Below the pieces are notes generated by a model. The model was not told the DNA's origin. It did not search any database and saw only the letters and a list, made by a program, of their open reading frames with translations. From Candidatus Woesearchaeota archaeon (GTDB lineage: Archaea > Nanobdellota > Nanobdellia > Woesearchaeales > GW2011-AR4), in assembly GCA_016181305.1 (NCBI GenBank), contig JACOZN010000010.1, positions 1 to 64,000 on the forward strand: a DNA stretch of 64,000 nt, given 5' to 3'. How positions within the stretch are numbered: the first letter of the stretch is position 1; every line of letters starts with the position of its first letter. Shown here in pieces: positions 56,839 through 64,000 of this stretch. Both the position numbers and the translations under genes were made by a program.

Positions 56839-58722
56839 ATGTGCGGCATCTGCGGCTTTAATTTCGAAGACAAAAGGCTTCTGAAAAGCATGGCTGATGA
56901 AATAAGGCACCGGGGCCCAAATGCAGCAGGCTATTTTACCAGTAAAAATGTATCGCTCGGCAGCAGAAGGCTGAGCATAATTGACCTGTCAAAGGCAGGC
57001 AACCAGCCAATCTACAATGAAGACAAGTCCATTGCCCTTGTCTACAACGGGGAGATTTTTAATTTCATTGGGATAAGGGAGGATTTGGGAAAAAAACACC
57101 GATTTATATCAAATACAGATTCTGAAGTCGTAGTGCACGCGTATGAGGAGTACGGCATTGACTGCCTGAGCCATTTCAACGGATTCTGGGGATTTGCATT
57201 GTACGATAGCAAAAGGAAAATTCTTTTTCTTGCAAGGGACAGGCTTGGCATAAAGCCATTGTATTATTACTATGACGGAAAGAAGCTTGTTTTTGCGTCT
57301 GAAATTAAGGCTATATTAAAGGATCCCGGCATCAAAAGAAAAGTCAATTACAAAGCGCTCAGCGACTTCATTACATACAGGTATATTCCGTCTGATTTGA
57401 CAATATTCGACGGCATAAAAAAGCTGAAGCCCGGGCATTATGCATTGCTTGACCTGAAAACCGGAAAGCTGAAGGTTGAAAAGTACTGGGATGTTCCATT
57501 AAAAACCAAAAGCAGGGGCAAAGCTATTGTTGAGAAGGACATCATAAGCCTCTTAAGGGACTCTGTGGAAAAAAGGCTGATAAGCGATGTCCCTCTTGGA
57601 GTTTACCTAAGCGGAGGCATAGACTCTTCAAGCATAGTTGCCATGATGAAATATTTTACTAACGAGATAAGCACCTTCTCGCTTGCATTCGAGCATGACA
57701 AGATAGGCAATGAGCTGGGCTATGCCAAGAAAGTTGCAGAGCATTTCGGAACAAGGCACAAAGAAATTACAATAAGCACGAACATTGTGAAAGACTTGCC
57801 GAAGATTGTGTGGCACCTTGACGAGCCTATGGCAGACCCTGCTGCTGTGCCGGTCTACTATCTGTCGAAAGAGGCGAAAAAGAGCGTGACTGTGATACTG
57901 ACCGGGGACGGCGCTGACGAGCTTTTTGCAGGCTATGACCAGTACAAATTTCTGGCTTTGGGGCATAAGATGAGGTTTTTGCCGCATCCGATCAAGAAAA
58001 TGCTGCCAGCATCTGCAAAGATGATTCCAAAATCCATGCTGGACAAAATCTACAGGTATTCGTCTGCAACAGGCGAGCAGATGTTTGGCAGGATGGGCAG
58101 GATGCTGCTGAGCATCAAAACCAACAAGGCAAAAGCCTATGCAGAGGTGGTTGGTGTTTTTGACGATGATGAAAAAAAAGAACTGCTTAATTTTGATTTT
58201 AGAGATAATTACAATGCAATAAACAGGGGGTTCTTCTCCAAAGGTGATTTTTTAACACAGCTGGCCTATTATGACGTGAAGAATTACCTGGCAGAGGACC
58301 TGCTTATGAAGCCTGACAAGATGTGCATGGCGCACAGCATAGAGGCAAGAGTCCCTTACCTTGACTACAGGCTTGTTGAGTATTCTTTCAGCATACCTTC
58401 CAGTTTAAAGCTCAGGAACAGCAAGACAAAATACATACTGAAAAGTGCGCTGAAAAATTATCTTCCAAAAGATATTATTTACAGGAAAAAGCAGCCGTTC
58501 CAGATGCCACTGGATGAATGGTTTTCAAAAGAACTGAAGAGCTATTTTTTAGACTTGCTTGAAGAGCCAATAAATTCAAAGCTGTTCAACAAAAGATACA
58601 TCAAGAAGGTATTTGACAATTATGAAAGCTCAAAGCTCTATTACGGAAGGCAGCTGTGGAGCCTTGGGATGTTTAACCTTTGGCATAAGATTTTTATTGA
58701 TGGGGAGAAAATCAACGCTTAA
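56839..58722 (+). CDS. asnB: Asparagine synthase (glutamine-hydrolysing)
   Basis: A 627-residue protein. Cys2 in MCGICGFN is the glutaminase nucleophile after Met removal; RHRGPNAAGYF and VYNGEIFN complete the class II amidotransferase domain (1-200). SGGIDSSSIVAM is the PP-loop, and TGDGADELFAGY and the AHSIEARVPYLDYR segment are typical of AsnB. Within polysaccharide clusters AsnB homologues often amidate a uronic acid or aminosugar carboxyl rather than free aspartate. Since WecC-like UDP-ManNAcA synthesis is present, amidation of a glycan uronate is a reasonable alternative. It overlaps the convergent SDR by 11 bases. Confidence 0.9.
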   Translation: MCGICGFNFEDKRLLKSMADEIRHRGPNAAGYFTSKNVSLGSRRLSIIDLSKAGNQPIYNEDKSIALVYNGEIFNFIGIREDLGKKHRFISNTDSEVVVHAYEEYGIDCLSHFNGFWGFALYDSKRKILFLARDRLGIKPLYYYYDGKKLVFASEIKAILKDPGIKRKVNYKALSDFITYRYIPSDLTIFDGIKKLKPGHYALLDLKTGKLKVEKYWDVPLKTKSRGKAIVEKDIISLLRDSVEKRLISDVPLGVYLSGGIDSSSIVAMMKYFTNEISTFSLAFEHDKIGNELGYAKKVAEHFGTRHKEITISTNIVKDLPKIVWHLDEPMADPAAVPVYYLSKEAKKSVTVILTGDGADELFAGYDQYKFLALGHKMRFLPHPIKKMLPASAKMIPKSMLDKIYRYSSATGEQMFGRMGRMLLSIKTNKAKAYAEVVGVFDDDEKKELLNFDFRDNYNAINRGFFSKGDFLTQLAYYDVKNYLAEDLLMKPDKMCMAHSIEARVPYLDYRLVEYSFSIPSSLKLRNSKTKYILKSALKNYLPKDIIYRKKQPFQMPLDEWFSKELKSYFLDLLEEPINSKLFNKRYIKKVFDNYESSKLYYGRQLWSLGMFNLWHKIFIDGEKINA

Positions 58723-59659
58723 ACCTGTTTTCCATGTACCACTCGCACAATATCCTGAGCCCCTCCTCAACTTTTGTTTTTGGGCTGTAGCCGAGAAGCT
58801 TTTTTGCCTTTGAAATGTCTGCATAGGTTTGCTTGACATCACCGGGCTGCATTTTTTCCTTTACAATCTTTGCTTTTTTGCCGAGGTTTTTCTCGATTAT
58901 GCCTATGAATTCCCTCAGCTCCACAGGATTTCCGCAGCCCAGGTTTATAATTTCATATTGGGCATCCAAATCCATGCTTTTCATGATTCCGGAAACAACA
59001 TCCGCTATGAAAGTGTAGTCCCTTCTTGTTGAGCCGTCGCCGTACATTTCTATCTGCCTGCCGTTGGCAATGCTGTCAACAAACTTGTAAGGAGCCATGT
59101 CAGACCTGCCGCAAGGCCCGTAAACTGTGAACAGCCTAAGGCACACGCTTGGAATCCTGTAAAGCGAGCTGTATGTGCAGCACAACAGCTCCCCTGCTTT
59201 TTTTGTAGCAGCATAAGGGGATATCGGGGAATTTGTAATGTCATCTTCAGAAAACGGCACTTTGTCCCTGTTGCCGTATACGCTTGAGCTTGATGCAAAA
59301 ACAAATTTTTTAATTTTATTATGCCTCGCAAGCTCCAGCAGGTTCAGGGTGCCCCTCACATTGACTTCCTCGTAAATGAAAGGGTTCTGTATGCTTGGCC
59401 TTACGCCAACCATGGCAGCAAGATGTACTATCTTGTCAATCTTGTTCTCGGAAAATATCTTCTGCAGGCCTGCAAAATTCCTTATGTCCTCCCTGTAAAG
59501 CCTGACTTTAACATCCTTTATGTTCTGCTCCTTGAATTCGGGATTGTAATAATCGTTGAAGTTGTCCACTCCGACAACGCTGTGCCCCTGTCTGACAAGC
59601 TCTTTTGAAGCCCGGCTGCCTACGAATCCTGCTGCCCCTGTAACCAGTATTGCGCTCAT
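58712..59659 (-). CDS. NAD-dependent SDR epimerase, UDP-glucuronate 4-epimerase-like
   Basis: A 315-residue extended SDR: VTGAAGFVGSRASKELV, VGVDNFNDYYNPEFKEQNI (the YY-x-x-x-K-x-x-x-L type loop of UDP-glucuronate 4-epimerases), HLAAMVGVRPSIQNP, FASSSSVYGNRD, catalytic YAATKKAGE, FTVYGPCGRSDMAPYKFV and STRRDYTFIADV. This fits UDP-GlcA/UDP-Glc C4 epimerases closely. The upstream gene ends inside its start (4-base overlap), so the GT-C gene and this form a pair. Confidence 0.85.
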   Translation of the reverse strand: MSAILVTGAAGFVGSRASKELVRQGHSVVGVDNFNDYYNPEFKEQNIKDVKVRLYREDIRNFAGLQKIFSENKIDKIVHLAAMVGVRPSIQNPFIYEEVNVRGTLNLLELARHNKIKKFVFASSSSVYGNRDKVPFSEDDITNSPISPYAATKKAGELLCCTYSSLYRIPSVCLRLFTVYGPCGRSDMAPYKFVDSIANGRQIEMYGDGSTRRDYTFIADVVSGIMKSMDLDAQYEIINLGCGNPVELREFIGIIEKNLGKKAKIVKEKMQPGDVKQTYADISKAKKLLGYSPKTKVEEGLRILCEWYMENRFKR

Positions 59660-61164
59660 TTTCTTTTGTAGATTACGACATTAGTTTCGTTGTTTTCATA
59701 AACCTTTTGGAAATAAGGCAGGTAGTAAGCCATTGCGTCCTTTTTTATCGGACTGTGGACTTTGCTGTTGATGTCCAGAATATAGCCTATTTTTTCCATG
59801 GGGGGCTCAAGGCTTGGCACAAGGTTGTAGCCTGTGCCTCTTGCAGGAAATGACTGCCTTCCAATCCTGTAGCCAAGGCACTGCCCGGGAACAATAAACA
59901 ATGCGTTCTTGCCAGTGTTTTCCTCAACCCACTCAAAATCCTTGTCAAGATTTTTCCATTGATGGGTTATTACTGCGGATTTGACGGCCTCTGAAACAGA
60001 AAATACAAAAATGAATAAAACCAGAAAAGCAACTGCAATTGTCTTATTCAGCTTGAGCAGCCTCTTGATTCCGAATGCCCACAAAATGCCGAGAAACGGC
60101 ACAGCTGTGAGCATGTACCTTGTTGATGTGTTGCCGTAATTGAACTGGTAAAAGTAGAGGAAGAACAGGTAGGGCAGCACAACCCAGAGCGCAAGCCGGA
60201 AATTTTTATTTCTGAAGCACTTCTTTTTGAAAATGAATAAAAGCGGCACCAAGGATATGATTGTAAAAACAACCCACAGGGCTATCCCGGTACTGAACAG
60301 ATTATTTCTGAACAAAAACAGATTTTCGTATTTTCCATCCGGGACTCCAAACAATGCAAGATGAACCTCTATGTAAGCGTCCTGCACATTAAGCATGTAA
60401 GCAAGCTTGTCGGGCTTGAAGTCGTGGGCTGACTTGTAATAGCCGCCAAAAAAGGAATTGAGAAACGGCCAGACCGGGTTGTGCAGCAGCGTGTAATTTC
60501 TTGCATACCATGGAGATGCAACCAAAAATCCTATCATGAAAAAAACGAGAAATTTGCCAAAAAAATTTTTCCTGTATTTTCTGAAGATAAGGTAGGCAAG
60601 GGCAGGCGCCATGAACAAGGAGTTTATCCTGCCAAGCAATGAAAGCCCGAATGCAATGGACGAGAAGTAAAACCTGCCAATAAGCAAAAGGTAAAAGCTA
60701 AGCAAGGCGAAAAACGCGCCTGCCATGTCTATGTGCGCTGTTGTCGAGTGGTAGGTGCTCAAAGGCAGGAATGATGTGAATATTACTGCAAGCAACGCTG
60801 TGTATTTGTCAAAAAGCCTTCTTGAAATCAGGAATGCAAGCACGACCATGCCGCTCCCGAACAAAGGGCTCACCATGCCTATCCCAAGGCTGCCTTTGCC
60901 GAATATCCCGAATAAATTGTAGAGAACTGCCCCTGCAACATGGAACAACGGCTCATGCGCAAATATCTCCCTCCCGATGTAGTCAAAAAGCGGGAACCTC
61001 AGATTCTTGGCGAGGAAGCTTGCCGCAGAGGCGTGGTAGCAGGGATCGCCGCCCTCGATTGTGTAGGAAGCGATGGCAAACCTCAGGATAACGGCAAAAA
61101 TGATTATGGATATAGTTAATTTCGAAATGAAATCTTGCTCTCTGAAATTTTTTATTATATTCAT
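59656..61164 (-). CDS. Polytopic GT-C glycosyltransferase (PMT/ArnT-like)
   Basis: A 502-residue membrane protein with about 11 helices. Loop 1 holds EGGDPCYHASAASFLAKNL with the catalytic acidic residue, followed by EIFAHEPLFHVAGAVL and, in helix 3-4, TAHIDMAGAFFAL. It matches PMT_2/DPY-19-like GT-C enzymes that use polyprenyl-phosphate sugars outside the cell. A short soluble tail ends in NNETNVVIYKRK. Leaderless: TATA (about 61,186-61,196) is centred about 26 bases before the ATG. Divergent from the FkbH-like gene. Confidence 0.78.
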   Translation of the reverse strand: MNIIKNFREQDFISKLTISIIIFAVILRFAIASYTIEGGDPCYHASAASFLAKNLRFPLFDYIGREIFAHEPLFHVAGAVLYNLFGIFGKGSLGIGMVSPLFGSGMVVLAFLISRRLFDKYTALLAVIFTSFLPLSTYHSTTAHIDMAGAFFALLSFYLLLIGRFYFSSIAFGLSLLGRINSLFMAPALAYLIFRKYRKNFFGKFLVFFMIGFLVASPWYARNYTLLHNPVWPFLNSFFGGYYKSAHDFKPDKLAYMLNVQDAYIEVHLALFGVPDGKYENLFLFRNNLFSTGIALWVVFTIISLVPLLFIFKKKCFRNKNFRLALWVVLPYLFFLYFYQFNYGNTSTRYMLTAVPFLGILWAFGIKRLLKLNKTIAVAFLVLFIFVFSVSEAVKSAVITHQWKNLDKDFEWVEENTGKNALFIVPGQCLGYRIGRQSFPARGTGYNLVPSLEPPMEKIGYILDINSKVHSPIKKDAMAYYLPYFQKVYENNETNVVIYKRK

Positions 61165-61239
61165 CTATCCTCGGCATTGGCGCATGTTTTATAATGTTTT
61201 CGGAAACATTTAAATAGTAAACTCTATACTTTTCGGCTG

Positions 61240-62298
61240 ATGAAGAGGATAAAGGTTGTTGTGTGGGACGGCGACAACACGCTCTGGAACGGGACTGTTT
61301 TCTATAAGGACAAGGAGAATGTAAGCCTGAAGCCCGGCACAAAAGAGGCTTTGAAGGAGCTTGACAAAAGAGGCATAAAAAGCACGATATGCAGCAAAAA
61401 TTATTATGAGGACGTTGAGTCGATTCTTAAAAAATTTGAGATTGCAAAATATTTCCAGCACCCCCAAATTGGGTGGGGGCTGAAATCAGACGCGATAAAG
61501 AATCTCGCAGGAACGTTCAATGCGCAGTTTGACGAGATGATCTTTGTCGACGATGACCCGTTCCAGCGCGCAGAGGTTGCATCGCAAATACCGGGCATAA
61601 ACATAGTGCCGATTGACGACCCGATAGACATACTCGGACTGGAGGGGGTCATGCCCCTGAATGCAAGCGAAGAGGACAGGAAAAGGGTGCAGCTACTGAA
61701 AGAGCAGAGGAACAGGGAGGAGGCTGAAAAAAATTTCAAAGGGGATTACAGGGATTTCCTGAAGCAGTGCAGCATGGTCATGACCGTTAGGCCGATAGAA
61801 GAGGAAGACTGGACAAGGGTAACCCAGTTGCTGAACAGGACAAACGAATTGAATGCGACGGCAAACAGGTACACCCTGGAGCAGCTAAAGGGGTCTTATG
61901 AAAAAAATAACGATGTCATAATGGTTGTTGAATTAAAGGACGTGTTTGGGGACTACGGAATCATTGCAGAGACTATACTGGAAAACAGGGATTACGGGTG
62001 GTTTGTAAGGGACTTGGCGGTTTCGTGTAGAACAATGGGCAGGGGCATTGGAAGCGCATTGGTTGTTGCTGTGCTGAACTATGCAAAGGAAAACGGCATC
62101 AAAAAAGTTGTCGGGAGGCTTGTCGAAACAGAGTCAAACTGGCGCATCAGGCCGCTTTACGAAAAGCGCAATTTCAGGAAAATCTCGTCTGACGACAAGG
62201 CAACATCGTATGAGTTTGACCTGTACAAAGACGAGATGCCCGAGTACCCCCCGTGGATGAAGGTTAATTTCCTTATGAAAGAGATTGCGAAGGAATAG
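61240..62298 (+). CDS. FkbH-like protein (HAD phosphatase fused to GNAT)
   Basis: A 352-residue two-domain protein. The HAD subfamily IIIC domain has VVWDGDNTLWNG (residues 7-18), TICSKN, and FVDDDPFQRAEVA (about 108-120). A GNAT fold follows from about residue 180 (MTVRPIEEEDWTRVTQLLNRTNELNAT, then MGRGIGSALVVAVL). FkbH proteins load glycerate onto acyl carrier proteins in polyketide pathways, and similar fusions (CapD/WbpG-like clusters) occur in surface-polysaccharide loci where the chemistry is unclear. It lacks the usual N-terminal SGNH-like extension of some relatives. Leaderless TATA CATTTAAATAGT is centred about 28 bases before the ATG. Confidence 0.85.
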   Translation: MKRIKVVVWDGDNTLWNGTVFYKDKENVSLKPGTKEALKELDKRGIKSTICSKNYYEDVESILKKFEIAKYFQHPQIGWGLKSDAIKNLAGTFNAQFDEMIFVDDDPFQRAEVASQIPGINIVPIDDPIDILGLEGVMPLNASEEDRKRVQLLKEQRNREEAEKNFKGDYRDFLKQCSMVMTVRPIEEEDWTRVTQLLNRTNELNATANRYTLEQLKGSYEKNNDVIMVVELKDVFGDYGIIAETILENRDYGWFVRDLAVSCRTMGRGIGSALVVAVLNYAKENGIKKVVGRLVETESNWRIRPLYEKRNFRKISSDDKATSYEFDLYKDEMPEYPPWMKVNFLMKEIAKE

Positions 62299-62503
62299 TT
62301 TTGTTTTTTATTCTATTATTTTAATTTTTATTTGGGTATCGCGCACCTCACATTGATGCAAATAAGCTTGTAAAAATTAGTTTATACAATTGAAAATATG
62401 CCAAAAAACAAGAGATAGTATTATTTGATAGTATTATTTATTTTCTATATTGTAAATTACTCTAAAATCCGATTTATTTTCCATATTGTTTTCAATATTG
62501 AAG
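62299..62503. other. Gene-free convergent spacer
   Basis: A 205-base A/T-rich gap between the FkbH-like gene and wecB, which converge. T-runs after 62,298 (TTTTGTTTTTTATTC) resemble archaeal termination signals for the plus strand. A repeat GATAGTATTATTT occurs twice at about 62,413-62,441. I see no gene or clear RNA fold. Confidence 0.5.
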
Positions 62504-63598
62504 TTAATTTAACTTGCTTGTAAGAACCTTAAAAATCCTTTCTGCTGCTTTGCCGTCCCAAAACTGCGGTATTTTGGCTTTAACGGCATCTCCTTTGATA
62601 AGCCTTTGGCATACCCTGGTAATTTTTGCCTTATCTGTGCTTACTACCATGTTAGTGCCTTGGCTTATGGTCACGGGCCTTTCCGTGTTGTTCCTTAAAG
62701 TCACGCAGGGCACTCCAAGAACAGTAGTTTCTTCCTGAATGCCTCCTGAGTCAGTAAGCACAAACCTGCTGCCTGACATGAGGCACAAAAAGTCAAGATA
62801 ACCCAATGGCTTTGTTATTATGAGATTATCGATGCTTCTGATTCTTTTGTCCAGCCCAAATGACTCCAGGTTTTTTTTTGTCCTTGGATGCAAAGGAAAT
62901 ACTATTTTTATTTTTGCGCCTATGGCTTCCAGAATATCCAGTATGTTTTCAAAGGACTTCCTATTATCTACATTGCTTGGCCTGTGCAGGGTTAAAACAC
63001 AATAACCTTTTTTACGCAGCTTTAACTGCCCAAGTATTTTGGATTTTTCAGCTTTTTTCCTGTGGCTCAGTAAAGTGTCAATCATCACATTGCCGACAAA
63101 AAAGATTTTGTCCCTGCTTATGCCTTCATTTAAAAGGTTTTTATTCGCGCTTTTTTCAGTTGTAAACAAAAAATCGCTTATTTTGTCCGTGCGTATGCGG
63201 TTGATTTCCTCGGGCATGGTGTTGTCAAAGCTCCTTAATCCTGCCTCAACATGCGCAACCTTAATGCCCAATTCATGCGCTGCCTCTGCCCCGGCAACTG
63301 TTGAATTTACATCCCCCACAACAATAACTAAGTCGGGCTTTTGCCTTTCAAGCGCAACTTTGATTATTTTTTTAAGAAAGCTTCTTTGCTCATCCACTCC
63401 AATGCCCGTTTGGCAGACTAAGTGTTCATCCGGTTTTGGCAATCCAAGCTCCTCAAAAAAAAGCCTGCTCATGGAAAAATCATAGTGCTGCCCGGTATGA
63501 ATCAAAACATGCCCTATTTTATGCCTCTTGAACTCAGTAACCAGCGGAGCTATCTTCATAAAATTCGGCCTTGTGCCGACAATGCTTGCAATTTTCAT
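62504..63598 (-). CDS. wecB: UDP-N-acetylglucosamine 2-epimerase
   Basis: A 364-residue enzyme from the ATG at 63,598 (IASIVGTRPNFMKIAPLV); the 98 codons open upstream have no support. Catalytic sites are VVGDVNSTVAG (Asp), HVEAGLRSFD (Glu), MPEEINRIRTD (Glu) and TLHRPSNVD (His), with LTDSGGIQEE and NNTERPVT binding UDP. It converts UDP-GlcNAc to UDP-ManNAc, the likely substrate of the WecC-like enzyme at 49,215. Leaderless from a palindromic TATA box shared with the divergent gene. Confidence 0.9.
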   Translation of the reverse strand: MKIASIVGTRPNFMKIAPLVTEFKRHKIGHVLIHTGQHYDFSMSRLFFEELGLPKPDEHLVCQTGIGVDEQRSFLKKIIKVALERQKPDLVIVVGDVNSTVAGAEAAHELGIKVAHVEAGLRSFDNTMPEEINRIRTDKISDFLFTTEKSANKNLLNEGISRDKIFFVGNVMIDTLLSHRKKAEKSKILGQLKLRKKGYCVLTLHRPSNVDNRKSFENILDILEAIGAKIKIVFPLHPRTKKNLESFGLDKRIRSIDNLIITKPLGYLDFLCLMSGSRFVLTDSGGIQEETTVLGVPCVTLRNNTERPVTISQGTNMVVSTDKAKITRVCQRLIKGDAVKAKIPQFWDGKAAERIFKVLTSKLN

Positions 63599-63618
63599 CG
63601 GGAAAAGCAACCCAAATA

Positions 63619-63628
63619 TATTTAAATA
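63619..63628. promoter_or_regulatory. Single palindromic TATA box serving two divergent genes
   Basis: TATTTAAATA is a perfect 10-bp palindrome centred at 63,623.5. The first bases of the two divergent start codons, 63,598 (minus) and 63,649 (plus), are each exactly 25.5 bases away. No other TATA-like box lies in the 50-base gap, so one box probably directs leaderless transcription both ways. Confidence 0.65.
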
Positions 63629-63648
63629 GTTTCCTATTGCAGGATAGC

Positions 63649-64000
63649 ATGAAAAAAACCAGGATAGCGAGCGTAATCCCGCCTCATGTAACAACGCAGT
63701 CATTTGTAAACCTCTCAAAAGTCTATTCCTACATCTCAAAAAAATACAATGCCGAGATAACGGTGTTTGCTGATGACAAGCTGGATTACAAGCCAAAAAG
63801 CCTGAAAACAAGGAGGGTTTTCGGGATTGACGGCCATTTCGGGCTGTACAAGATTTTGTTTTTTCTTGGCTTGCCCAGGTTTTATTATCCAAGGCTTGTA
63901 GAGGAGCTTGATGGCTTTGATGTCATAGAGTCAAGCACTCCGGAGTTTTACATCTATGCCCTGCAGGCTTACCATGCAGCAAAGAGATATAAATCGAGGC
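63649..64000 (+). CDS. GT4-type glycosyltransferase N-terminus (cut by window edge)
   Basis: The ATG at 63,649 opens a frame to the window end, 117 codons. It begins MKKTRIASVIPPHVTTQSFVN, then TVFADDKLDYK, and includes GFDVIESSTPEFYIYALQAY, the GT-B N-domain layout in which a substrate loop is followed by a Rossmann strand and a phrase placing the acceptor. The donor domain is outside the window, so the assignment rests on fold-like features and context. Leaderless from the shared TATA. Confidence 0.6.
   Translation, partial: MKKTRIASVIPPHVTTQSFVNLSKVYSYISKKYNAEITVFADDKLDYKPKSLKTRRVFGIDGHFGLYKILFFLGLPRFYYPRLVEELDGFDVIESSTPEFYIYALQAYHAAKRYKSR

Noticed and set aside
63599-63892. Upstream extension of wecB
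   Set aside because: It would cover the divergent promoter and the opposite-strand glycosyltransferase gene; the family start and TATA spacing fit 63,598.

Overview
The window is chromosomal DNA of an archaeon, probably an uncultured lineage, possibly DPANN-like. The evidence is an AglB/STT3 oligosaccharyltransferase, a geranylgeranyl-reductase-type lipid enzyme, archaeal TATA boxes centred about 26 bases before start codons (mostly leaderless transcripts), and many secreted proteins crowded with N-glycosylation sequons. No rRNA, CRISPR array or ordinary tRNA gene was seen. Nearly the whole window is a cell-surface glycosylation island: about 14 soluble glycosyltransferases, about 6 polytopic GT-C-like or YfhO-like membrane proteins, and sugar-nucleotide enzymes.

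Layout. 1-6.2 kb: a DUF192 gene carrying a cluster of small hairpins, two candidate non-coding RNAs, two large surface proteins read leftward and a geranylgeranyl reductase. 6.3-11.8 kb: aglB, a dolichyl-phosphate-sugar synthase-like GT2, a DUF2304 partner and a GT9 heptosyltransferase-like gene. 12.5-17.0 kb: an apparently complete ADP-D,D-heptose pathway (GmhA, HldE kinase, GmhB, HldE nucleotidyltransferase) with a deoxyhypusine-synthase-like gene inside. Divergent from it is a gene fusing a ribbon-helix-helix DNA-binding domain to a degenerate sugar nucleotidyltransferase, and operator-like half-sites lie in the shared intergenic region. 17.0-20.8 kb: three GT2 genes and a GT-C protein. 20.8-30.3 kb: a leftward operon of secreted proteins, including a 1504-residue subtilase joined to an alpha/beta hydrolase. 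30.5-42.9 kb: a UDP-GlcNAc-2-epimerase homologue, membrane proteins, a CDP-paratose-2-epimerase-like SDR, and a tail-to-tail mirrored pair of (GT-C + small membrane protein) modules. 42.9-53.9 kb: a surface protein, GTs, a methyltransferase, a cupin, SDRs, a UDP-ManNAc-type dehydrogenase, a SpeD-like protein, an alpha/alpha-barrel protein and an AAC(3)-like acetyltransferase. 53,970-55,929: an IS6-like element with terminal inverted repeats and a perfect 8-bp target duplication; it holds passenger genes and only the tail of a transposase. 56-64 kb: GT2, asparagine synthase, SDR, GT-C, FkbH-like, WecB and a truncated GT4.

How the parts fit (inference): sugar-nucleotide enzymes (heptose, ManNAc/ManNAcA, epimerised hexoses) feed GT2/GT4/GT9 enzymes that build a lipid-linked glycan. 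GT-C proteins add sugars from lipid carriers outside the membrane. AglB transfers the glycan to sequon-rich surface proteins, several of which are encoded here. The most novel signals are the heptose operon with its RHH/pseudo-nucleotidyltransferase protein, the short hairpin clusters placed in frame inside two unrelated genes, a two-copy 68-nt structured RNA with a covarying base pair, and the IS6-like passenger element.
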